The notes beneath the pieces are model-generated. The model ran no database searches. It worked only from the letters and a program-made list of their open reading frames with translations, and had not been told where the DNA came from. Of a DNA stretch of 38,997 nt, positions 31,935 through 38,997 are shown in pieces. Each line of letters begins with the position of its first letter. The first letter of the stretch is position 1. This DNA comes from JAQUGA01 sp038210985 (GTDB taxonomy: Bacteria > Bacteroidota > Bacteroidia > Bacteroidales > WCHB1-69). The stretch lies in the NCBI GenBank assembly GCA_038210985.1, contig JBBQWB010000018.1:1-38997 (forward strand), written 5' to 3'. The position numbers and the translations under genes are program-made.

Positions 31935-34900
31935 TTATTTAATAATAATTTTGCGTACAGTTTTAAAGGTATTAGATTGAATTTGAACAAAGTATATTCC
32001 TTTTTCAAGATTTGCTCCATGTATGCGATGGGTTGCATTACCCGAAACGTTAACTTCTTCGGCCATTACCGATTGTCCAAGTGCATTGATAATTGTAATT
32101 TGTACATTTCCATTTACTTGATTAAATAAAATGTCGAAATTACCATCGTTTGGATTTGGTTGGCAAGTAATATTTGCCATTCCATCGTTAGAATTAATTC
32201 CAACTCCACCCACATTAACTTGTTGTGAAATACTATCCACTTTACATTCGCTTCTGCCAATTAATTTTACCACGTAAATTCCATTGTTTGCATATGTATG
32301 CGAAGGACTAGTAGTATTATCTGTACCACCATCACCAAAGTCCCATGTGTAAGATGAGCTGTTAGTAGAAGTATTGTTGAATGTAACAGTTCGGTTGTTA
32401 ATAGCTGTATAGAAAGATAGTGCAGGAGGTACACATTGTTTAATTTCAATGTTGTCGAATGCAAAACCTGAGCCTACTGTTCCACCTGGAATTGGCAATG
32501 GGAACAAAGAAGCGTCCACACCAAATTTAACTCGAAGTTTTATATTGTTTAATCCACCTGTGCCATCTAGTAAATGGATTGCAGTAAGCCATTGATTAGA
32601 ATAACCTTGCCATCCAATAGAGCCAAAGCCCGGCATAATTGCCATTCCATTATACCAATTTGAGCTATCGCCAGTTGTACCTATTGTAACCCAGCTATAT
32701 CCGCCATCTGTAGAAGCATCTAGTGTAGTAGCAATGGTTGACATTGGATTGTCCGTTGGAGTTTCGAAAGAAATATTAAATTTGATGTAAGGATTCGTAA
32801 GTGTGGAGAAATTAAAACAAGGACTTTCTACCCACGAATTTTCATTTTCATTATAATTTCCACTAGCATTTGTAATGTATGAATTATTGTTTGGAGTTAA
32901 AGGGTAAATAGATTGACCTGAAGGAACACCAACTTCCCATGAAGAATTTGTTCCACCGCTTACCCAGTTATGAGCAGCTGTTTCAAAATCTTGAATATAA
33001 GGGAATGTTGCAATAACTGGTGAGTTAATAATTTCGGTTATTAAAGTGTCGTTTGTAATATTTTCATCACCAACCAAAGCTGTAAATATTTTAGTGTCGT
33101 ATGCTTGAATTGCAGAGAAATTTGTAATTAATGGGAAAGTGTAAAAAAGTGTATCGCCATAATTTATTGTATTATTTATGGTTGCAGAAACATAGCTAGA
33201 TCCACCATTTATTGTGTAATAAATAGGGATATTAGTTTGGCTTTGAGCTCCAAGATTTGTTACACTAACCGATATGTATGTGTTACCCATTGAACAATTA
33301 TTTGTTGGTGCGTCTAAACGAACAACAGCAACATCTTTTTGAGGCATTTCGTATATTTTCACATCATCAAATGCAAATCCTTCAGAAGGTCCCATTAAAC
33401 CAGTAGTAGAGCCATTCATGTGGAAACGTATTTTTGCACTTGTAGCACCTGCTAATTCAGGGCATCTGCGTTTAGCAGTTATCCAGCCAGTTGTAGCTCC
33501 GCTCCAACCAGTTCCAGTAGTGGCATTATACCAGTTAATTGGGTCGCCATTGGCTCCTAAAGTTGTCCATGTAGCACCATTATCGATGGAATAATCGATG
33601 GTTGAAGTAGCACCTCCAAATGGAATTGGAAAATTGCCATTGGTGTTGTAATTTAATTTTATTTCAACTACTGGTTCTATTAAAGTACCTAAGTTAATAC
33701 AAGGACTAATTACCCATGAATTTTCTCCAGAGTTATGTAGCGAATCTAAATTAGTTTTCCAAGCGTTTGTTCCAGAAGCAGCTCCAATAATTGTTGTTCC
33801 AACAGGTAAACCAAGTTCCCATGATGGGCTTGTTCCGCCTAAAATCCATCCGCCAGCACCATTTTCAAAATTCTCAGTGTAAGGGAATGTTGTAATTGCA
33901 ATAGTATTTATCACGGTTTTAGAAACCATATCATTTGCAATTTCTTCATCGCCGGTTAAATTTGTTTTTGCAGAAATTTCGTATGTGTTTGGGGTTGTAA
34001 AATCGTAAACAGCGAAAGTATGAGTGATTGTGTCGCCTGGATTTATGGTAGCGGAAACATCTTCATATGTGTAAGCTCCGCTGTTAATGCTATATCCAAC
34101 AGGAAAATTGCTTTGTGCAGAAATTCCAAAATTTACTATTTTAACAACTACAGCTTCGATTCCTAATCCACAAGATGAATTTGGAGAAACAATTTGAACA
34201 ACTCCTAAATCATTAGATGGACTTTCAAAAATTTCGATATCATCTACGCCAATACCTTCCGAAGTGGTAAAACTTCCAGTAAACATAACTCTAAGTCGAA
34301 CATTTGCTTGTCCACCAAGAACCGCCATTTTTGTGGATTTAGTTTGCCAAGTTCCATTTGAACTTCCATTAAATCCATTTGCGGTATTATACCAATTAGA
34401 GCCTTGAGCACCTGCTGTTAACCATGTTTGTCCACCATTAATGGAATATTGAATGACTGCGTTTTGAGCAGTAGCCATTTTGCAGTTAATTTTCAATTTT
34501 AAAACGGGTAAAGTTAATCCCGATAAATCGATACAAGGACTATTTAGATAGGAAGTTTCGCCCATAGTAGTTAATCCAGATAAGTTGGTAACCCAAGCTT
34601 TTGTTCCCGAAGCTGCATTATGAATTGTGTCGGCTGCTGGAACTCCCCATGCCCATGAACTGCCTGTAGCTGAAGTGTACCATCCACCATTGCTGGCTTC
34701 AAAATTTTCGGTATATGGATACACAGAAATTAATGGAATAGAAGTTATTGTGGATGAAAGAGTGTCGTTGTTTGCATTTCCATCATTAGCTAAAATCACC
34801 CAAGTTTTAAATGTATGGATAATAGGATTGGATAAATCCGCTGTTTGAGTGAAAGTGTATATGATGCTGTCGCCGATGGCAATTGGGTTGGCAATAGGCT

Positions 34901-35540
34901 CAACTACATCTGCATTTCCGTCTAAACGATATGCTACTTGAACACTATTTGCAATTACTTGACCGCTGTTTTTTATGCAAATACGAACGGTATCTGTGCT
35001 TGATAAATTACAACCACTGATAGGTTTCATAATGGATTGAATTTGCATGTCATTAGGGTTAACTTCGGTAATGCTAATGTTAAATGCAGTAGTTTGTCCT
35101 GCTACAGGAAAGCCAAATATGTAAGTGATTTTTGACGAAACAACAATATAATAAGTTGAATCGGCATGAAGTTGAATGTTGCTTAATGTTGGATTTCCTA
35201 AAGCAGCTTCGGCTTTTGTAATACAATAACTTAATGGGTCGGTTGCACAACCGTTTATTACAAATAAACCAACATTTTGACCAGTTCCGCTTAGTGCAAT
35301 GTTGATTAATTTATCAACACTTGGGGTAATTGCAAATAAATATTCGTTTCCTCCCATAAATGAACTTTGACAAGCTACCAAAGTGTCGAACACATTTGCA
35401 CCGTTAGTGGTGTTTAAGCCTGTTCCAGTATGAGGTAAGGTAACCGCAACTGGACTGGCACATGAAGTTTGAGACAATGCCTTATATCCGCTAAAGAGGG
35501 AAAAAGATATTGCCAAAAACATAAAAAATGATTTTTTCAT
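31935..35540 (-). CDS. large secreted multidomain protein with T9SS sorting domain
   Basis: 1201 residues. Signal peptide MKKSFFMFLAISFSLFSG..., cut near ALSQ (about 24). Residues about 25-160 resemble a pre-peptidase-like beta domain. Three copies of a ~280-residue module follow, each with a CARDB-like part (SCGLGIEAVVVKIVNFG type, 'NPGDTITHTF') and a jelly-roll part beginning FPYTENFE / FPYIQDFE and containing W-(A/E)-(W/L/V)-G(V/L)P, SP-C-(I/F)-(D/N)-(L/F), a short GFAFDD-(V/I)-(K/E)-I end. Then a PKD domain (YTWDFGDGGTDNTTSPSHTYANNG, here in two pieces: YTWDFGDGG and SHTYANNG) and the T9SS tail with PNPNDGNFDILF and GIYFVQIQ. A surface or extracellular adhesin-like or binding protein is likely; no enzyme site seen. 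Confidence 0.9.
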   Translation of the reverse strand: MKKSFFMFLAISFSLFSGYKALSQTSCASPVAVTLPHTGTGLNTTNGANVFDTLVACQSSFMGGNEYLFAITPSVDKLINIALSGTGQNVGLFVINGCATDPLSYCITKAEAALGNPTLSNIQLHADSTYYIVVSSKITYIFGFPVAGQTTAFNISITEVNPNDMQIQSIMKPISGCNLSSTDTVRICIKNSGQVIANSVQVAYRLDGNADVVEPIANPIAIGDSIIYTFTQTADLSNPIIHTFKTWVILANDGNANNDTLSSTITSIPLISVYPYTENFEASNGGWYTSATGSSWAWGVPAADTIHNAASGTKAWVTNLSGLTTMGETSYLNSPCIDLSGLTLPVLKLKINCKMATAQNAVIQYSINGGQTWLTAGAQGSNWYNTANGFNGSSNGTWQTKSTKMAVLGGQANVRLRVMFTGSFTTSEGIGVDDIEIFESPSNDLGVVQIVSPNSSCGLGIEAVVVKIVNFGISAQSNFPVGYSINSGAYTYEDVSATINPGDTITHTFAVYDFTTPNTYEISAKTNLTGDEEIANDMVSKTVINTIAITTFPYTENFENGAGGWILGGTSPSWELGLPVGTTIIGAASGTNAWKTNLDSLHNSGENSWVISPCINLGTLIEPVVEIKLNYNTNGNFPIPFGGATSTIDYSIDNGATWTTLGANGDPINWYNATTGTGWSGATTGWITAKRRCPELAGATSAKIRFHMNGSTTGLMGPSEGFAFDDVKIYEMPQKDVAVVRLDAPTNNCSMGNTYISVSVTNLGAQSQTNIPIYYTINGGSSYVSATINNTINYGDTLFYTFPLITNFSAIQAYDTKIFTALVGDENITNDTLITEIINSPVIATFPYIQDFETAAHNWVSGGTNSSWEVGVPSGQSIYPLTPNNNSYITNASGNYNENENSWVESPCFNFSTLTNPYIKFNISFETPTDNPMSTIATTLDASTDGGYSWVTIGTTGDSSNWYNGMAIMPGFGSIGWQGYSNQWLTAIHLLDGTGGLNNIKLRVKFGVDASLFPLPIPGGTVGSGFAFDNIEIKQCVPPALSFYTAINNRTVTFNNTSTNSSSYTWDFGDGGTDNTTSPSHTYANNGIYVVKLIGRSECKVDSISQQVNVGGVGINSNDGMANITCQPNPNDGNFDILFNQVNGNVQITIINALGQSVMAEEVNVSGNATHRIHGANLEKGIYFVQIQSNTFKTVRKIIIK

Positions 35541-35609
35541 AATTTGTTTTTTTGATTTTGGTTAATTGATTATAAAATTATTTTGTGTAATATTCTTTTA
35601 TACTTAGGG

Positions 35610-35639
35610 CAAATATATTTATTAATTTTCAGTCTACAA
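35610..35639 (-). promoter_or_regulatory. promoter of the large T9SS protein gene
   Basis: On the minus strand TTG (35639-35637), exactly 19 nt, TATATTTG (35617-35610). A full match to the Bacteroidetes consensus, giving a leader of about 63 nt. Confidence 0.87.
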
Positions 35640-35850
35640 GATAAAATTGGTTAATAAGAAAAATTTAACATTATTTACGTGCTTTTTGTTTTTTTAATAT
35701 AAAAATCTATTTGTGCTATTAAATGTTGATAAACAGATGCTTAGTTTTTTAGGTTTCATTAAATTGAAGCATTTAAAGCAGGATTGAAAAAAAAATCTTA
35801 GGTTTGTACGCTGAAAATTAATTTTTGAAGTTATAATCATTTTGCGTTTT

Positions 35851-37806
35851 ATGAAATTAAGCATCGTTATCGTAAATTATAATGTAGAGCATTTTCTTGA
35901 ACAGTGTTTGCATAGCGTTAATAATGCTATCAAAAACATCCATGCAGAAGTTTGGATTGTAGATAATAATTCGGTGGATGGTTCGGTGGAAATGGTAAAA
36001 TCGAAGTTTCCACAATTTAATTTTATCGAAAATCGTGAAAATTTAGGTTTTTCAAAGGCAAATAATCAAGCAATACGATTGTCGAAAGGAGAATATGTTT
36101 TGTTGCTTAATCCCGACACCATTGTGGAGCAAGATACCTTTGAGAGTGTGTTGAAATTTATGGACGAAAATCCAGATGCAGGTGGCTTAGGCGTAAAAAT
36201 GGTGGATGGAAAAGGTCGCTTTTTGCCTGAGTCGAAGCGTGGATTACCAACTCCTGAAGTTGCTTTTTATAAAATTTTTGGTTTATCCAAAATTTTCCCA
36301 ATGTCGAAACGATTTGGAAAATACCATCTAACATTTTTAAGCAACGATCAAATTCATGAAGTAGATGTGCTTTCGGGTGCCTTTATGCTGCTTCGCAAAA
36401 AAACCTTGGATGAGGTTGGATTGCTTGATGAGGATTATTTTATGTATGGCGAAGACATCGACTTGTCGTATAGAATTACAAAAGGAGGATACAAAAATTA
36501 TTATTTTCCAAAAGCTCGAATTATACACTACAAAGGGGAGAGTACTAAAAAAGGGAGTTTAAATTATGTGTTTGTATTTTATAATGCAATGATAATTTTT
36601 GCCCAAAAGCATTTTTCGGATAAACATGCCCGCACTCTTTCAACCATGATTAAAATGGCAATTTACCTCCGAGCATTTATTTCAATTGTGAAACGATTTA
36701 TTCAGCAAATTTGGCAACCAATTTTTGATGCATTCGTTATTTATGTTAGTGTTTATTTTTTATCTCAATATTGGGAATCGAATGTTTTGACATCTAAAAA
36801 TGGTCATTTTACCAACGATTTTTATTTTATCGCTTTACCAATATATATATTAATATGGTTGATTGGTATTTGGCTCGCCGAGGGATATGAGAAAAAAACT
36901 CAACCTTCCTTTATTACCAAAGGAATTTTTGGAGGCACTGTTGCCATTTTAGTTCTTTATGCCTTGTTGCCCGAAACTTTCCGTTTTTCAAGAGCAATGA
37001 TAATTTTTGGGGCTGTTTTAGCAATTGCATCCCTAATTGCATATCGTTTATTGGCATCATACCTTGGAGTTTTTAATCGAAATTTTGGTAAAACTACCGA
37101 AAAACGTTTTTTAATTGTTGGCGAACTTTCCGAAGCCGAAAGAGTTTCAAACTTGCTTCGAAATACAACCCTAATTCCTAGTTTTTTGGGAATATTGACT
37201 CCAAACAAGATTGAATCAAAAAATGTTATTGGCGATTTATCTCAAATTGAAGATATTATTTCAATATACGAAATTAATGAAGTAGTGTTTTGTGCCCATG
37301 ATATTCCTTCTAGTAAAATCATCGACTTAATGGGGATTTTGCAAGAAAAAGATGTGGAATACAAAATAGCTCCACCCGAAAGTTTATCCATTATTGGAAG
37401 TAACTCAATAAACACTTCTGGCGATATTTATGTGCTTAATTTAAACTCAATTACCTTAACCAAAAATAAACGAAAAAAACGATTCTTTGATATTATTACT
37501 GCTCTAATATTCATTGTTTTTTTTCCAATTGTATTTGTCTTTAATTTGAATATTTTAAAATTAATTCGAAATATTTTTCATGTTGTTTTTGGTAAAAAAT
37601 CATGGATAGGTATTAATCCAAACGGGACTTTTGACGAACAAAGATATAAATTGAAAAAGAGTGTAATTTTTTCGACCGATACACTTAAAATCAAAGAGTT
37701 AAATAAAGATATAATCGATAAAGCGAACGAAGCCTACTGTAGATATTATAAAATCAGCAAGGAGATTCAGATGTTACTGAAATCGTTTCGCAAACTTGCA
37801 AAATAG
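35851..37806 (+). CDS. GT2 glycosyltransferase fused to a WcaJ-like membrane/Rossmann region
   Basis: 651 residues from ATG 35851. Residues 1-230: a GT-A family 2 domain (LSIVIVNYN, WIVDNNSVDGS with D38, LLLNPDT, then YFMYGEDIDLSYR), of the rhamnosyl-transferase-like type. Residues about 275-420: four membrane segments. Residues about 425-540: a Rossmann-like CoA-binding domain (KRFLIVGELSEAERVSNLLR). It ends with KKRFFDIITALIFIVFFP, which looks like the first helix of a sugar-phosphate transferase, but the catalytic part of that family (GP-FF-Q-R-G and beyond) is not recognisable. So it likely transfers one sugar in surface glycan or lipid synthesis at the inner membrane, with a transferase-like scaffold. 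The TTG at 35842 is an unlikely start. Confidence 0.8.
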   Translation: MKLSIVIVNYNVEHFLEQCLHSVNNAIKNIHAEVWIVDNNSVDGSVEMVKSKFPQFNFIENRENLGFSKANNQAIRLSKGEYVLLLNPDTIVEQDTFESVLKFMDENPDAGGLGVKMVDGKGRFLPESKRGLPTPEVAFYKIFGLSKIFPMSKRFGKYHLTFLSNDQIHEVDVLSGAFMLLRKKTLDEVGLLDEDYFMYGEDIDLSYRITKGGYKNYYFPKARIIHYKGESTKKGSLNYVFVFYNAMIIFAQKHFSDKHARTLSTMIKMAIYLRAFISIVKRFIQQIWQPIFDAFVIYVSVYFLSQYWESNVLTSKNGHFTNDFYFIALPIYILIWLIGIWLAEGYEKKTQPSFITKGIFGGTVAILVLYALLPETFRFSRAMIIFGAVLAIASLIAYRLLASYLGVFNRNFGKTTEKRFLIVGELSEAERVSNLLRNTTLIPSFLGILTPNKIESKNVIGDLSQIEDIISIYEINEVVFCAHDIPSSKIIDLMGILQEKDVEYKIAPPESLSIIGSNSINTSGDIYVLNLNSITLTKNKRKKRFFDIITALIFIVFFPIVFVFNLNILKLIRNIFHVVFGKKSWIGINPNGTFDEQRYKLKKSVIFSTDTLKIKELNKDIIDKANEAYCRYYKISKEIQMLLKSFRKLAK

Positions 37807-37928
37807 TGCTTGCACGAAAACACCAATTGCTTTGTTATGCTCGCCTTCAAAACAGTCATTTACGAAAAGCAAACTCTTTTTTTTCAGCCATCGCAAGCCT
37901 CGCACTTGGCGTTTTCTTATCAAGCACT
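37805..37928. mobile_element. family-2 inverted-repeat element, copy B
   Basis: 124 bp starting inside the stop codon of the glycosyltransferase. Ends: AGTGCTTGCACGAAAACACCAA and the complement of AGTGCTTGATAAGAAAACGCCAA. Inner sequence (TGCTTTGTTATGCTCG, TTCAAAACAGTCAT, GCCTCGCA) aligns with copy A at 23436-23607. No ORF. Confidence 0.7.
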
Positions 37929-38020
37929 CTGAGAAAACGTGTATATCATTTTGAATATAAAACTCACTAATTCATCAGTTGCGTAGTACCTTTGCTTGGA
38001 AACCCTTACTGTTTGCTACT

Positions 38021-38049
38021 GCATACTCGGATTTGAAATCCGAGTATGC
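38021..38049. repeat. short palindrome, CGGATTTG family, copy 2
   Basis: Perfect 14-bp inverted repeat: GCATACTCGGATTT, one central G, AAATCCGAGTATGC. Shares the CGGATTTG-(A/C)AATCCG core with 537-559. It lies 6 nt beyond the stop of the HAD gene (minus strand) without a T-run, so it may also serve as a weak terminator. Confidence 0.65.
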
Positions 38050-38054
38050 GGAAT

Positions 38055-38699
38055 TCAAATTTTGAAAATCCTTAAAACTCCATTTTCATCAAACAAATCA
38101 TTAATGTTTAAATTTTCAGAAATATGAATTACTTGTAATCCTATTTTTTTTGCAGCTTCAATGTTCACCAAGCTGTCGTCGATAAATAGAGTTTCTTCTG
38201 CTTTAATGCTCTGTTCGATTAATACATGCTGAAAAATATCGGCAGCAGGTTTTAGTTTTTTAATGTTAAACGAAAAATAGGCTTTATCAAACAATTCATC
38301 AAAATTTGAATATCCATATCTCAAATTTAATTGATTAAGATAATACTTGTAGTGTATCGAGTTTGAATTACTCAATAAAAAACTTTTATAGTGGTTTCTG
38401 ACTTTTTTCAAAATTTCAATCCGTTCAGGTGGAATATTTAGCAACATACTGTTCCAAATTTGGTCGATGAGTTCATTATCGATATCGTTATTTGAAAAAT
38501 TTCGAATAGAATTTCGGAATTCTTCATCGTCTAAAATTCCTGTTTCATACAAGTCAAAAACTTGAGCCTTTCGAAGCTCTTTCCATACATTGTTGACATT
38601 CAGTTTAGTGTGAAGGCTGAGAAGCTGAAGTGGAGTTTCCATATCCAAATTTATGATAACGCCACCGAAGTCGAAAATTATATTTTTTATATTTTCCAT
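38055..38699 (-). CDS. HAD-superfamily hydrolase (subfamily IA, YihX-like)
   Basis: 214 residues from ATG 38699. Motif I is IIFDFGGVI (D10, with Gly in place of the usual second Asp, as in YihX-type phosphatases), motif II LLSNSNSIH (S110, N111), motif III lysine in KKLKPAADIF, motif IV LFIDDSLVNIEAA (D174, D175). A helical cap lies at about 16-85. YihX acts on glucose-1-phosphate; the substrate here is inferred only as a small phosphate ester. A longer frame from 38750 would run into the tRNA promoter, so the internal ATG is chosen. Confidence 0.87.
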   Translation of the reverse strand: MENIKNIIFDFGGVIINLDMETPLQLLSLHTKLNVNNVWKELRKAQVFDLYETGILDDEEFRNSIRNFSNNDIDNELIDQIWNSMLLNIPPERIEILKKVRNHYKSFLLSNSNSIHYKYYLNQLNLRYGYSNFDELFDKAYFSFNIKKLKPAADIFQHVLIEQSIKAEETLFIDDSLVNIEAAKKIGLQVIHISENLNINDLFDENGVLRIFKI

Positions 38700-38718
38700 A
38701 AAAATGAGATTAAATGTT

Positions 38719-38750
38719 TTGCAAAATAAATAAATTTTGTACATTTGCAA
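38719..38750. promoter_or_regulatory. overlapping divergent promoters of tRNA and HAD gene
   Basis: Plus: TTG (38719-38721), 18 nt, TACATTTG (38740-38747), 26 nt before the tRNA. Minus: TTG (38750-38748), 18 nt, TTATTTTG, one mismatch, leading to the HAD gene. Both use the TTTGCAA block, so only one polymerase can bind at a time. Confidence 0.65.
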
Positions 38751-38773
38751 TCCGAAATTGAAAATTATTTCGA

Positions 38774-38847
38774 GGTCCCATAGCTCAGATGGTTAGAGCA
38801 TCTGACTCATAATCAGGGGGTCCAAGGTTCAAATCCTTGTGGGACCA
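38774..38847 (+). tRNA. tRNA-Met (CAU), elongator type; tRNA-Ile2 possible
   Basis: 74 nt: acceptor GGTCCCA (38774-38780) pairs with TGGGACC (38840-38846), discriminator A. Anticodon loop CTCATAA (CAT). The first acceptor pair is formed, so it is not an initiator. CAU could also be the lysidine-modified Ile2; sequence alone does not settle it. Confidence 0.9.
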
Positions 38848-38857
38848 CTTCAAAATC

Positions 38858-38893
38858 AAAGAGTTGCGTTTTATTTAACGCAACTCTTTTTTT
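38858..38893 (+). terminator. terminator of the CAU tRNA
   Basis: GAGTTGCGTT / AACGCAACTC, 10-bp stem, loop TTATTT, followed by a run of T, 10 nt after the tRNA. The last ~100 nt of the window show no further feature. Confidence 0.9.
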
Positions 38894-38997
38894 ATGTACA
38901 CTAAAATATTTATACAAAAATAAAATTATTTTGTTTCGAGAACAAGCTGTATTTTAATCTAAGCAAGATTTTTTTAGCTCATGCTAATGTTATTTAG

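Overview
The window is an AT-rich stretch of a Bacteroidetes (Bacteroidota) chromosome, most likely from an anaerobic, fermentative member of the Bacteroidales/Marinilabiliales side. Three things support this. Several promoters match the Bacteroidetes form (TTG, about 19 nt, TAnnTTTG), for example at 163-192, 2965-2994, 6614-6642 and 35610-35639. Two secreted proteins end in type IX secretion (T9SS) sorting domains. Most genes lack a Shine-Dalgarno sequence. Anaerobic hydrogen metabolism is indicated by a complete HydABC-type [FeFe]-hydrogenase operon. No origin, CRISPR array, prophage or transposase gene is visible.

Layout: 1-680 holds a tRNA-Gly/tRNA-Leu/tRNA-Gly cluster with its promoter and terminator. 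687-6167 is minus-strand housekeeping: a DUF349 protein, a TPR/SPOR-like protein, a YfcE-type phosphoesterase and an RlmB/TrmH-type methyltransferase. 6665-8510 carries a small exported protein and an MFS transporter. 8767-17174 is a ten-gene hydrogenase operon. Its first half is a regulatory module: DRTGG protein, RsbW-like ATPase, sensor-like [FeFe]-hydrogenase, second DRTGG protein, PHP-domain protein and a second GHKL ATPase. Its second half is the enzyme: a ferredoxin-like protein, HydB, HydA and HydC. The enzyme should couple H2 to NAD(H) and ferredoxin by electron bifurcation or confurcation; the first half probably senses H2 or redox state and adjusts expression or activity. The maturases HydE/F/G are not in the window.

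17674-19431 (minus) is a SirB1-like gene and a nucleoside phosphorylase. 19519-21408 holds two tandem universal-stress proteins. 21598-23433 is topoisomerase IV ParE with no ParC after it. 23762-28000 (minus) has a small exported protein, MurB and two tandem membrane-bound AraC-type regulators, the second broken by a one-base frameshift in a run of seven A/T. 28084-30635 (minus) is a lipoate ligase, a T9SS cargo protein and PurE. 30640-31930 is a gene-free, repeat-rich island. 31935-35540 is a 1201-residue T9SS surface protein. 35851-38699 holds a glycosyltransferase fusion and a HAD phosphatase, followed by a CAT-anticodon tRNA.

The least expected content is non-coding. I see at least four families of short structured repeats between genes: (1) a ~245-bp element with TCCGATAAAA termini, one copy flanked by a perfect 15-bp direct repeat and carrying a hairpin kept paired by G-C/G-U changes between copies; (2) elements of 124-172 bp with AGTGCTT...CCAA inverted ends placed right at stop codons; (3) a 180-bp near-complete palindrome after hydC; (4) short CGGATTTG palindromes. 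There is also a 169-bp tandem repeat and a duplicated terminator at the two edges of the 30.7-31.9 kb island. Also notable: perfect Shine-Dalgarno sites occur only before hydB, hydA and hydC.
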